Assembly: GCF_964204645.1 (NCBI RefSeq)
Contig: NC_134027.1
Location: 3,088,485 to 3,152,484 of the forward strand
Reading direction: 5' to 3'
From: Tubulanus polymorphus
Lineage: Eukaryota; Nemertea; Palaeonemertea; Tubulaniformes; Tubulanidae
Length of the DNA stretch: 64,000 nt
In this document: piece after piece, positions 39,736-52,900 of the stretch
Numbering within the stretch: position 1 is the first letter of the stretch
Layout: the number at the start of each line of letters is the position of its first letter
Notes under the pieces: generated by a model
The model's input: only the letters and a program-made list of their open reading frames with translations
What the model was told of the DNA's origin: nothing
Databases searched by the model: none
Position numbers and translations under genes: made by a program

Positions 39736-42547
39736 ATGAGGATCGGCTGCGCTATTTGGCTTGGGATATATCTTATTTATCGGTCGATCGAAGGTATGTT
39801 CGATTATTGATAGAAAATGATAATGATGAAACATGCATGTATTTCATAAGACACTAGAGACCGGCGTTCTGGAATCTCACAGTGACCATTGCCCGGTATA
39901 CTTACTACAACACGCCTCATTAAAAGTTTTTCTTATTTCAGTTGACGCGTATAATTTAACAGGGTTGTTGATGATTAGGAACGAATCGTCTACAGATCCA
40001 AAGATTATCGGCCCAGATAGAGATGTTTGCTTCGAAGATGAGGTATGCAAGAACGGTACTTGTGATGGGCTACATAAAACCTGTTACTGCGATGCTTTTT
40101 GTCATTTGTTCAAGGACTGTTGTAAATTCGCCGATCAATGCATTCAGCCACCAGCGGAAGAAAAGCAAATGTACGACCTTATTTCCCCGCTTTCAGACAA
40201 AATGTCTTGCAAAATCTATGGCAATTTTTATCCCGAACAATATCTTTCTGTAAGCGAATGTCCACCTAACGCAGATCGTTCTACCGAAATTTTTTGCAAG
40301 GCGTACATGCCAGGTATGCTGACCGAACTTATACCAGTAGTCGGACCTGGAGGCGTTATATATCACAACATTTACTGCGCCTTATGTAACGGCGTTTCTA
40401 TCAAAGAATTATCGTTTCCAACATTAAACGCAACGTGCCCATTCGTTATAGATGCTAAACTCGGAGATATAAATATTTTAGTTGATACATTTGGATGCGA
40501 TTCGATATTCCAAATGGCTGACCCACTGAAATTCCGGACCGACACGTTTGATAGAAAATGCTCGAAAAGAATAAGGAGTTGCGAAGATGAGAATCCATAT
40601 TATAAAGGTTGTATGTCAAGTCTCCATAGTCCAGTGACTAAAGGTCGACTTTCATTCAGCAACGTGTACTGTGCAATGTGTTTTGGATACAAAAATACAA
40701 GTATTGAATGTTCGGATAAGGCGACGTTTAATGGAGATAGGTCATCAGAACGGACGCAATATTCGATGACTTTGATATTCAGAAATGGAAATAATCGAGA
40801 CCAGAAGATGAATCCAGGCGAATGCCCGGATAATTATTTCTATAATAAACTAACAAATTCCTGTCATAATTTCATGTGCGGATTTGGTCACACTCTTGTA
40901 AACGGAACTTGTCTTGTCGATCCATACGATTCTGCATATTTTATGCCAAACACTACCAAATATGGAATTTTTGGAAGCCTTTCATTGTATCTCAAACGTT
41001 CTTCGCATTTGTTTTTTGCCAATGATTCGGAACAAATCGGTAAGCAATTTGCCCAACTGGTCACATTGCTCTTGAGCTTGAACGGCAGCGTTCCGAATAT
41101 AACATCATTTCATGATACGAAATTGGGTGCTCATAATAAAATGTATTTATACTCGCTTCCAGACAAGTCTGGATATTTCTTATTGGAACGCGGCCGTTAT
41201 AACATAACTTTCTTTTCTGAAATGGACATGCGGGAAGCATTCGGCATATTGAAACAAATGAAGGGAACCTTGGACCGATTAACGTTTCCCATTTTACAAC
41301 AATTGAAAGTTCAATTTGAATTGTCCAATATACACCCGGCAGATCTGGAATCTTGTACTGGTGGCCAATTGAAGGTTGTTCAATTACAGGGAAAACAATT
41401 ATTCCCACCAGTTAATTCTCCTACGAGATCTGATTACTTTGCTTTGAAATTTCAATATTCATACTCCGATGATTCTAATAACGCAACTGCTTATCTTTGT
41501 GATGGCATCAGTCGAAGGTTCGCCGGTTGCCAGCTAACAAAATACAATATTTCGGAAGTTCAGATCAATGAAGATAATTCGTTGAAAATCGGCGGGACGA
41601 ATTATCTAAGAAATGAATTTTATGTAGATGATTCGGCAGCATACATTTGCATTAAAAAGTTAACGCGTGACTTTTTAACAGGTGATGTCACGGGACAACA
41701 GTATTTCTCAACAATAGCCATGGCAGCATCAATCATAGCTTTATTCATTACTATTATGACTTACTTATTATTTCGGCCATTAAGAACTGTGCCCGGTAAG
41801 ATGGTTTTATGTCTCTGCACTTTTTTGGGATTGGCTCATCTTGTTTTCATGACACTGACGGGAATGACAGATCCACCAATACTCTGTGTCATAGTAGCCA
41901 TGCTTCAACATTTTCTCTGGTTGTCGGTATTTTGTTGGATGAACTCTTTGGCTATTGACACCGCTCACACCTTTTGGTGGGGTACTGTAATTTCCGCAAT
42001 GGCCAATCGCAAAAAGATTTCAGGTTATATAATCTATTCTATTATTGTCCCAGTTGTGTTCGTTGGTATCAGTGCGGTCTTTCATTTCACTCAAATCGTC
42101 GAAGGTCCAGTCTACGGTGGACAAGTTTCTTGTTGGATTTTAAACTCGACGGTGTTTACGTTCACGTTTATAGGTCCACTCGGATTCGTTTGTAGTTTCA
42201 ATATTGTCTTGTTCTTGCTTACTTTGTACGGCATTATTTACGCCAGAAAACAGACAAAAGCTGTAAACAAGAACACATCAAAACTAGATATCTTACTGTA
42301 TCTCAAATTATGTTTAGTTTTGGGTCTTACTTGGATCTTTGGTATTATGTATTATTTTTCGGGTGACACCGTCTCGGCTTATCTGTTCCTCGCGTTCAAT
42401 GCTACTAATGGTGTACTGATAAGCACGGCTTTTATGCTGAATCCAAGAGTTCTGAGACTTTATCAGCGCAAGCTGCGTTCTCTAAGAGGCAAAGACACCA
42501 CAACAACAAGCATGAGCACCAGCCAACAGGTATTATCGGCCGATTAG
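39736..42547 (+). CDS. Somatomedin-B domain class B (adhesion/Methuselah-like) 7TM receptor
   Basis: Cell-surface receptor with a large cysteine-rich extracellular part. Exon 1 (39736-39793, MRIGCAIWLGIYLIYRSIE) is a signal peptide and joins in phase (GAA G|gtatgt...ttatttcag|TT GAC GCG) to a single exon, 39942-42547, giving 887 residues. A somatomedin-B-like motif (about residues 55-90) has the dense CYCDAFCHLFKDCC pattern. Several more Cys-rich segments (YCALCNGV, YCAMCFGY, about residues 165 and 255) and many N-glycosylation sites follow. Seven hydrophobic helices begin at ISTIAMAASI-like IAMAASIIALFITIMTYLLF (about 41718); SCWILNSTVFTFTFIGPLGF is extracellular loop 2 into TM5, and LVLGLTWIFGIMYYF is TM6, a class B2/Methuselah hallmark. 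I see no clear GPS cleavage motif. Such SMB-7TM genes are expanded in lophotrochozoans; the ligand is unknown. The same frame is open further upstream to 39833, but that extension is intron. Confidence 0.85.
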
Positions 42548-43914
42548 AATCGGTAAGATTTACCAGATTTCACTCTAACTTTTAGAATCAATAGCTACCG
42601 TGCTGATTCACTTTTGATATGTCAAAGAGCATAGATCAATGTTTGGTATCGAAAAAATCACATTCATATCATATCTTGATACATGTCAATAAGTTAGCCA
42701 ATTGTTTCACCACCGGGTCTTCTAGTATAATTAACAACTTTTATCGAATGTCTTCTGCATTTAAATTAGACGCTATTCACACAATTTACGTAATGCTACC
42801 AAAGTGACATGATCACAAACAAGACCGCGGCACTTTTCGTAGAAACTTTCGATAGAAAGAAGGTTTATTGTGAAGGTTTAAAAAATTGAATTACAAAATA
42901 TTGTCCTTCTTTGTAAAATGAAAAGATCAATGTATAAGTTACGAAGTCGTAGTTATAACGTACATGAGAATGTATGAAAATATATAAAATCTTATGTCAA
43001 AATGTTGTTAGTTTTCAATCATGGTGCAGTGTTCCAGAGAATGTCAACGCCTTTGAGCTTGTTCAACGTTATAAACACCATAATCTCAACGTAGAAATCA
43101 TCTCGGTAAAACTGTTACAAATACTTCGTGCAATTAGAACAGAGAGATGTTGGAAAAGATAGGATCATCCCTCCCCCTAATTGGACTGTATCTTGTATGG
43201 TAATCCCAAGATAGTATCCCCATTTCGATTCATTCAAGAGGTACAGTAGACAGTGGCCTTTAAGAGCTGCAAACATTTATCGGACTTGACTGATATCCGA
43301 TTTGGATGATAAGTATTTCACAAATAATGTCCCAAAAATATTTTAACAAACATCCGAGTTGAACAGTTACGAGTTGATCGGATTCGACTCGACGAGCGGA
43401 AATCGTACTGTAGGAAATCGTATGAAACAAAGCCCGGCCGATTCAATCTCGAAGGCGTTCCGAAAAAGCAACGACTACTAAACAACCAGTTGAAGTACCG
43501 TGGGCCGCAAAACCGCAAAAAAACGATCAGATTTACAATGAAGATCGTGGACCACACACATGCTCGCAGGGTTTTGTCATCTTTTTGCGGATAATCGGAA
43601 TCAATGATTACAATACCTTGGCCCCACACAATTACAGCGGCACGGTCTACTTTTACGCATAGGAAAAGAATTACGTTGTCCAAACTCGCAGTTTGTCAGT
43701 AAGGTTTTAGCCACTGGCAAGTGAGTGAAAAGGGCTATAGTTCTGCCTCTGGCAAGTGAGGTGCTTTTTCATTCTACTCGTTCGCCGTCTATCGGCATAA
43801 CAATGCAAACCAGGAAATGAACTTTCTCTAAACCAGGAAGTGTCACATGAAAGATTGAAATTTTTTTATTTGTTTCCTTTTAAAATTGTCAAGAGTGATG
43901 CACCGTTTATGATA
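42548..43914. other. Spacer between the receptor gene and MROH1
   Basis: No supported gene. A patch at about 43330-43680 is GC-richer and open in two opposing frames but matches nothing I know. The last 200 bp before 43915 probably contain the MROH1 promoter and leader. Confidence 0.45.
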
Positions 43915-46900
43915 ATGCCAGGTCCAGAAGAGTGTGATATCCGTGCTACAGGCGGCAAAGTTGATGGTGAGAATTGTCATCAAAATAAGAGAGTGTAACC
44001 ACTAAAAAGATCAGACTGCTTCACTGACTAGTGAATGATGACTGACTGGATGTGGTGTCCTGGCAAAAAAGCCATTGCGGGCTTAACCCCTAGAAGAAGG
44101 TCCAATTGGTGCAATCCTGCAATATTCATCATATATTATTCTATTAGAAAACATACCATCACACTGTCTGTTCAAGATGCAAAAAATCACTTCTTGGCGC
44201 TTTTCACTTTTGTGAAGAAAATCACACCCCGTTCAAGTTAAAACTTTTGGCCTAGTTCAACGGCAGCATAGGTGCATCCATAAACTTACCCTACCCGCAG
44301 GAAAACAGTTACCTTCATAGGGTTTATATGAATCCATAAAATATTTTCCAGAGCTTGCCATGGCCTTAATCGATGCAGCCCATGACAAATCGGAAAAAGT
44401 TAGGAATGTCATTAGCTCATCATTGGTTGAACTTGGCAAAAAACAACCAGCCATGGTTCTCAGCTCCTGCCATGCATATATTGCCAAGCATACTAAGGTA
44501 GGTCGAGCACATATTCTTCATAAGTGATTTCATTCATCAATTTAGAATGGTGTGAAACGGTCTTTGAATGATGATTACAACATTGCAGGTAGAAATATAT
44601 TTCATCGTTACATGATAAGTTTTGTCATTCTAAAAATTCTAACTTTAGCTTGGTCAAGGCCACAGAGTCATTATTCTTTCTACAATGGAGAAAATAATAA
44701 AAGAAACTCTTGATGAAATTAAAGAGTCCTTAGCACTGGATATAATCACTTTAGCATCCGATGAGCTTACCAAATCTAAGGTAGATATATTATAGCCCTA
44801 TAGCCTGATAATTGTTTTTGAGGCTTATTTTGATGAGTTCTAGCTTCAGCATTATGTTTATTCTATTTTCTTGATTAGGAAGTTGTTCCAGACTGGCAGA
44901 CTGCTGCTAGTGGAGTGTTAGTTGCAATGGGTAAAAGGTACATCATTCAGGTCATGGAGGAATTATTAAAGAAACTTGTGCCAGGAACATTACCTCATTT
45001 CTTTGTGATTCAAACGCTTGGAAATTTGGCAACTTCTAACGGTTTGTACTTTAGTTGAGAAGATATACCAGTGTTTATTAGTGAAAAATGAATAGAGGTA
45101 TGAAAGTCAAAGATATTTTTCTATTTCAGTCTATGGAATGGTTCCTTTCATTCGAGTAGTTTTAGGGACTATGCTACCGATGTTAGGCATGGCAAAACTA
45201 GACAACGTGCGCTGGGTCTTTGCAGCAGGTGAAACTTCATTAAGAAAATCATTTGGCTTCCAGTGAAATAAACTATGAAAAATCTTATGATAATCAGTTT
45301 ATGGATATGGTGATAAAACTTAAGGTCGTATGGGACTAGTGAAAATGATTTAAGTTTCTACGTTTTTTCAGCGCTTGGGAAATTTTGTGATGCTATTCTT
45401 GACTATGTAGCTAACATTGAAAATGCACCAGATACGTCAGTGACAAAGGAAAGCTTTTCAGCTGAGATGTATTCAGCATATGATGTGCTTTTTAATGTCT
45501 GGCTGCAGTCAAAAGAACCAAAAGTATATATTTGAACATTCCACTTTCCCCCTGATTATGATAAACGTTGATCATTTATTATCTATACCTTTCGTATTCA
45601 GTTGAGAATAGCTATTGTTGAGACAGTTGGTCATATGGCTCACATAATAACATTGGATAAACTTGAGGAACAGTTGCCCCGACTATTGCCAGGCATCATC
45701 GCACTGTACAAACGAAATCAAGAACCGTACTATGTTACCCAGGTAGATTAACACAATCCAACCGAAATAATACAAATAGAGTGAAATTTTAGTAGTTCAT
45801 TTGTGAATTCGTTTTGATTGTGTAGGGATTATGCTACGTGTTGGACGCCGCTACAAGAGATGGATGTAAGATGCTTGAAATTCATTTGGACAATTTACTG
45901 AATAATCTTTTCCCACAAGTAGGATTTTATTTTATTTTGTCCTGATTGTTGAGAATTAGGTAAAATACAGTTAACGACCTGTAGATATTGACTTGCTTAA
46001 TTTTTCTAAGGTTTGCCACAGTCCAGATTATTCCAATCCATATACTATAAAAAACCACAATGAACTTCTGCGCTGCTTCGCTGTTTTAAGTAAGTATCCA
46101 TCTCTAGATGAACCAACTTTATACAATATGAATGTTCATAGATGTTTTTTGGTGTTTTAGCTCGATCATTTTCTGATAGATTGGTGGGTTTCCTACTACA
46201 AAAATTAGAGAACAACAATGAAAAGATAAGAGTTGGAGCTTTGTCCATATTCAGACATATAGTCAATGCAGCAGATGATCACATGGAAAACAAACAGTCT
46301 CTTGTCGTTAGTGGACTAAAGATAATGCTGAATGAAACGAACAACAAGGTGAATGGACATTTTTCATTGAAGAACTAATATATTATCGATGGTGATTAAT
46401 ATATCATGAACGTGTTTTTTTGTAAAGGTCAAAAAGTCATTTGCTCAAGTAATTATTGCAATGGCTGATCATGGCTACCTTGAACTAGAGGGTGGAGAGT
46501 TGATGGTTGAGTTTATCATACGACAATGCGCGCTACCAGCAGACAGCCAGGTTAGTTGCCAGATCTACTCAAAAAGCTGTTTCTGTGTTCTAGAAAGTCT
46601 GGTATTTAGTTATCAATTTTTGATTTTAGTCTAGGCGACCGACTGATGCGGAATATGTGAGCAATGATGCTCTTCGTAGCATGTGTGGAAACATATTGCA
46701 GTTAGCAACAACTACTGTTGAGAAAATGGAAGCAGTAAGAATTATTTCATCTTCTGTATGCAATTGTATAGCTATTTAGTTACCGTATACATGTTAGTTA
46801 ATGAAAAGCATATTTTTTATATCAGGTACTTTGGCCTTATTTACTTGAATTCATTGTACCTGACCAATATGTTGAAGCTCTGGGATCGGTTTGCAAATGC

Positions 46901-49900
46901 ATTGCTCACCTTGCTGGTAAAAAGAGGGAGGAAAATGCTGATGATTACATGATCGTCTACGATGAACAAGGTATGGTGATTTTAGAATCTGTAATTATTT
47001 CGGATAAAAATTATTGTTCCAATCGCATTCTGTTATAAATATTAATCATTGCAGTAAATGTTCCCAAGCCAACAGCACTAATAGCGAGACTCTTTGTAAG
47101 TTTTCACTGAAATTGAATGCAAGCTTATTTATTTGTCCATCATGAATTTTGACATGAAAGCATTTCAAATTAGATCAAATAAACTGATTACAGGTATACT
47201 GTATAGACTGATTGTGTATTTGTACATGTAGGTACTGGCTGGCTTACCTAAGAATGGGCAGAACAGAGGTGTACACGTGCTCAATGCCATGAAAGCGTTA
47301 TCACCAACTCTACATGAAAATCTTGTGAACCTCTGGGATACCGTCATACCAAAACTCATTCAGTTCCTTGAAGGTATTGTCCCCTTATTGAATATCTCAT
47401 TGAGAATGCTACACGAATTGATGCACTGATCCTAATACATGTACATGCATGTATGACATCATGACTCATAAACAAATGAATGATTTTCAGTTGCCGGTTT
47501 GACCAAGAAATTTCAGCAATATGGTAAACATACATGTACATTAATATGTAGCCTAGTGAATGAATATGGGAGATCTTTTGTGGAAGGAGGGAATTTTCTT
47601 TTATTGGATTTTTGTTGTACTTTTCACCCATTAGTGATGTTGTTTCATCTGCTACTTTTTGAACATTTTTCACTTTACTTCATATTCATATGGATAACAG
47701 AATATGTTGTTCATCACAAATTTCAGTACTTCATGTATATTTACAGAAATTACAAAAAAGGTTACAGAATTATGGCTCTGTTATTCAACTCTGTCTTAGA
47801 TTTCCAAGATTGAATAATCAGAAAATGTTATATATTTCTATGTACATGATATATTCTAGATTCGATTGAAGATGATAAGAAATGGTCACAGAAAAGTTGG
47901 GAAGACCTGCTACTGAAGGTTTGTTACTAGTCCCTTCACAGTTTTATCGTGTTACGCCCAAACTTTTATCAAATTTGAATACAAATCATTGTCCAATTTC
48001 AAGATGTTGTCAAAAAGCCTCGACGAAGTAGAGTATGAGGACTGGATTTGTGAACTTGGTGAAGATATGAAACAACAATTGAGCTTGTACCATTCACTTC
48101 CTGAAGAGAAGGTACGATATGATTAGTTTATGCTTACAGTTTTCTTTTGCATCAGAATTCTTAATCTTCCATTGTACATTTCAGAATTTTCTGTACAAGT
48201 CTCTTGGCATTGTGATGAGGAAAACGACTAAGAAGGATTTTGTTACCAATTCTTTGGATGTCATATTCGGGACAGTAAAACATACCGAACAACTGGAAAG
48301 AGAAGTATTTATCTATTGAAAACCTGTTGCACGATGCTTGGTTCGATATGTGATGATATTGTTATTATGAAATTTTCAGGGTTGTGCCATTGCTCTTGGA
48401 TTCTGTGCATCTTCACATCTAGACACAGTGCTCACAAAACTGGAAATGATGTCCAAAACAGACAGCAATCGGAAAACAAGTTTCCTAAAAATATTCACGG
48501 TACAATTTCTTGTTGAAATCCTTGAACATTATTTGAACATCAAGTTTAATTGAGGTACTATATGTTGAAAAACGTTTTGAATCTTTTGCTGTAGGATAAG
48601 TCTGAAGGACCGAATGAGCAAATGAAAGCCACTTTGATGTTATGTTATGGCTATGTGACATTGTACGGACCTCCTTCATTGATAGTGTCACGAATTGAGG
48701 CATCGATACTCAGAACTATTGATCCTCAATTTACTTCAGTGAAAGTGAGTCATTTATTTCTGTAAAACACATTGAACTTGTAATGTTTGTTATAACAAGT
48801 GTGAACATGTATGTAAATTTATTTCCAGGATTCCTGTGTGAAACAAAACTTGATTCGTGCCGTGGAACTGATTGCTAAAGCATTACACCCTTCACATCTG
48901 CAGATGGCGCATAACTTCACGAAAAAATCCGATCTATTGACATATCTCGAGAATTACCTGAAGGCTGAGAGTTTATCTGTTCTGAATAGTGAAACGCGTG
49001 CTTTGTGTTTGAGTGCTGCTGCTTCGTTAGTGTATCTTTATACATTTTAGTATTGATAATGTCTCCCTGGTGGGGAAAGAAATCTTATTTTAGTCAGTGT
49101 GCACTGATAGCACAGTACAGCCTGTGATTCTTGATGATTTCACTAAACTTCGTGCAAGGATTGGGACAGGCGAGATGCCCACCCCCCCCCCCCTATCGAA
49201 AATGCAGGCTATTCCACCATTTACTATGGCAACCGGAGGCAGTTGATGGACAATTAACCAAATTTTGTAGTTTTCTGTGGGGTCACATAGGTGGCTAATG
49301 CCACATTTAAGTACTGAACTCTTACCTATTCATATTGCATATGGTAAATCGATATTTTTCTTCACTGCTGACCTAAGTAAACTAGACCCTAAATTGAGTG
49401 AAGCAGATGTATTTACCCTTGTTAAAGTAGCCATGGATAGCGTGTATGGTTTGCCGTGCCCTGGTGTATCGGGCAAGAAATCAAAAGAAGAATCATATGA
49501 AACCCTGGTTGAAAAAGAGGTGCTGTGCAAAACCAAATACAATCTTGCTACTGTCTAAATTTCATTTTCAATTACTTGTATATTTTGTATATCTGTATAT
49601 TTTAGGCTCTTTTGGAAGTGATTCTAGATTCATTAAATGACATGTTGAATGAGATTCTAATGAAAGATTTAAATCCTGAAGGGTTTGAAAGTATATTTAA
49701 GGTAAAAAAAACTATTACTGTTAGTTTAAGGGTTTTAGTCAGAGGAACTCACTCTGTCAGTTCATTTAGAGGCTTTTACTCATTTTGATTTGACATTAAT
49801 ATCTCACAAATACTGCTGCTTTTGAAGCATGTTGTTCCATGGATGGTATCGGTCAGTGACCATGAAAGGCAACGTGCTGTGCTCACAACTTTGTCCATGT

Positions 49901-52900
49901 TAACCTGCTACCAGAATAAAATGCAACTTGGAATGGGGGTAAGTAAACCACATAGCAGTCTAGTTTATATAGCTACTGTCGCTATATTTCTTATGAGATA
50001 TCATATTGCCATTTTTAGCAACCGGACATGATGTCAAATGCTGGATCCGTGTTGGGTTATCTTGTGCCGAGATGCACCGACCCAGATTTACTTGTTCGAC
50101 AAACTTCAATTGACTGTGTTCAAATTGTGCTGAAAATAATCCTCAAATATGAAGGTAAAAAACATTCGAAAAATTGATATTGAACTTTCTTTTGCTTGAT
50201 GTTAAATGTTCTTTTTTAAGGTCACAGTGACGATCATCATGACAAAATGGTTGATGCCTTACCTACATTAAAGGACCGTCTCAAGAAAGGAGATTCAAAT
50301 GTATTGTATAGTGTTATTAATGATTTATCAAAGGTATTATTAAAATTCATCTAAGTTTCATTTCATACATTTTACAAAATATGAACAGATGAATCAATGT
50401 GTGTACATTGAATTTTAGGTTTTCACGAAAAAAGTTCCACCTGGTCAACTGATTCAATTTTGTGATCGCCTTTGTGACGGACTGCTTGATGCGCAATCGC
50501 ACAGTTCATCTGGAGTGTGCGTAGTACTGAATAATGTTGCCAAGTCTCGCGGTGGTGAATTCCATCATGATGTAAGGTTTTGTGCCAATTACTTGTGATT
50601 TTCAACGAAATGTACCTCACTGGATTTTAATCTGATAATGCTGCATTTTATCTCAGGTCGAAAGAATATTAGGTGTTCTGCAAAAGCAGCTAAAAGAGAT
50701 ATCATTCCCGCAAACAAGAACCGGTACATTGAGGTGTATTCGAATATTTGCTACCAATCATCTGAACACTACTCTGTCAACATTTCTGAACTACAATTTG
50801 CCGTACGATGAGTAAGTTATCACAATTATGAAATAAATATTTTGTATGTACATGAAGTTCCAGTAGGTATTACCGGTAAGCAGAATTGGTATTCGATTGC
50901 TATTTCATTGTCTAGGGATATGGGTGATAGCTGGAAAATGATTGCTCAGGATCCACAGTTAGCTCAGAACATTATAGATTTTATGTTAGACATGTTGAGT
51001 AGAAGTTTACCGTATGAAGAGAAACCTGATCCGAAAGACAAAAAGAAAACAATTCGAGTGGCAATGCCTCACCCTTTGGCAGTAAGTAGATTCATTAGTG
51101 AAATTATTTGTGGTTCAGCAGTTCAACGCTAGTTACTCTTCTTTGTCGTTTAGATCGCATGTGCATTGGGGGAAATGTTCAAAGTTGAAGAAATGAAGGA
51201 AGTTATGAGAGAGAATTTCCATCGATTGTTAGCAGCAATAATGATATTGATGGCCTCGATGGTTGGAACAAAACCTCCAAAACCAAAGGTAAACATTAAC
51301 CGAGTCAATTGATATAGATTTTAGTAAAACTTTTACACAAACTAAGATACTTGGTGTATATGATGTGCATGTAGGAAGAACCAAAGGACAATGAAACCAA
51401 GTCGAAAGATAAGAAAGACAAAAAGAGTAAGAAACCACCAGTGTCACCGTCGAAAGATGCACAAATAGAGCCTTGTAGGTGAGGTTTATACCGTAGCTGT
51501 ATCGTATAAAAGTTTAAGGTTTAGGTAACTAACAATTAGTGATAGAATAGTGAGTAAATCATCGTGAATTCATTATACTTATTACAGCGAGGTAGTCGCA
51601 ACCTTCCAAACATTCCTCATGAATGCTAACTGTGAAGGAATAATGGAATTACTGGAGGGTGAGGAAGCTTGGAAAAAATTCGAAGATGAAGAAACATATC
51701 CTGAAGCATTTGGACTGCTCGCAAAGTACGTGGAGTAACAATCGATCCTTTTCAGAAATAAACAGTTCAGTCAAATGTCATATACAGTGAAAGTCTGTTA
51801 TAACGCTGCCATCGTTTTTAATGCCACTTAACTTTTTCAGAGAACGAATTTGCTCATTCTTAGCTCAAATGCAATGAAAATACCATTCTTTATAACGCGA
51901 AATTATGTTATAATTCCATATTTTTCATTGATCCCAACTGTAACTGTTTTCACAGGGGTGTAGCTGGTCATGAGTCACAGAACATGACGAAGATAGTTGC
52001 AAGTTTGAACGTTGTTTTATCAAGCTTGTACGATCCTCAAAGGATTGCAGTCGCTGCTTTCTTTGCAGAGGTGAGCGAAATGAAAATGAACTCAGCGCTA
52101 TCAGTTTACATCGTACGAATATAGAAAGTTTGAATATGATATTTTTTCAGCTTGTTAATCAACGTTGTAGCGGAGACATGACGCTAGTTGAGTTATTGGT
52201 GAACAGCTTACTGGGTCGATTAGTTGATAACAACTATGTGGTCAGGAAGATGTGCATTCGTGGTATGGGGAATGTGGCCAGCGTTGGAAGCGAACAGGTA
52301 GGTTAACTATATCTAGCTGATTATCTCAGCTTTTAGGCTAAAAAAAATTGATACCTTGTTTCTCCGCTCTGCTGAGCTTAAATGTTGACCCGGCCGGCCG
52401 CCTATCTACCCTATACATTACTTTTTTAAAAATCGTGATCAATTTTACCATAACAGACCCGGCCGCTATAGAAATGAACTGTTTACAAATTTTATGATAT
52501 TTTACAAAAATGACCCGGCCGCTGCGGAGAAACAAGGTATCATTTTTGTTTAGCCTTAGTGAAATGTATGTGTTTATGTACACACAGATGTAAATAATCC
52601 CAAAATTTTCACCTGGATTGTTAACTGCTAAAAGATAAAGATACATTATTGCAGATAATCGAAAGACGAGGAGTGGTAAATTGTTTAGTTTATCTATAGT
52701 AAACCTGTTTACTCTGAATCAGCTTGATAATAATAATAATGATAATAAAGTCTTTGTTTCGTAAAAAAGATACAAGGTGAGGAGAGAAAAAAGAAAATAC
52801 AAAAATTCGTATTTACAATTTGAATGATTCGAGGACATAGATTCAATTGGCGATCATTGGTGATCATAATCTATTTTGTGAGAAGTTACAGGTTAAGCAG

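Noticed and set aside
43318..43683. 121-codon minus-strand frame upstream of MROH1
   Set aside because: Open on both strands with no recognisable motif, splice signal or neighbour support; kept only as a GC-rich patch.
51780..51960. Possible MITE with GTTATAAC phrases in an MROH1 intron
   Set aside because: TTATAACGC appears near both ends, but I could not define matching termini or a target duplication.
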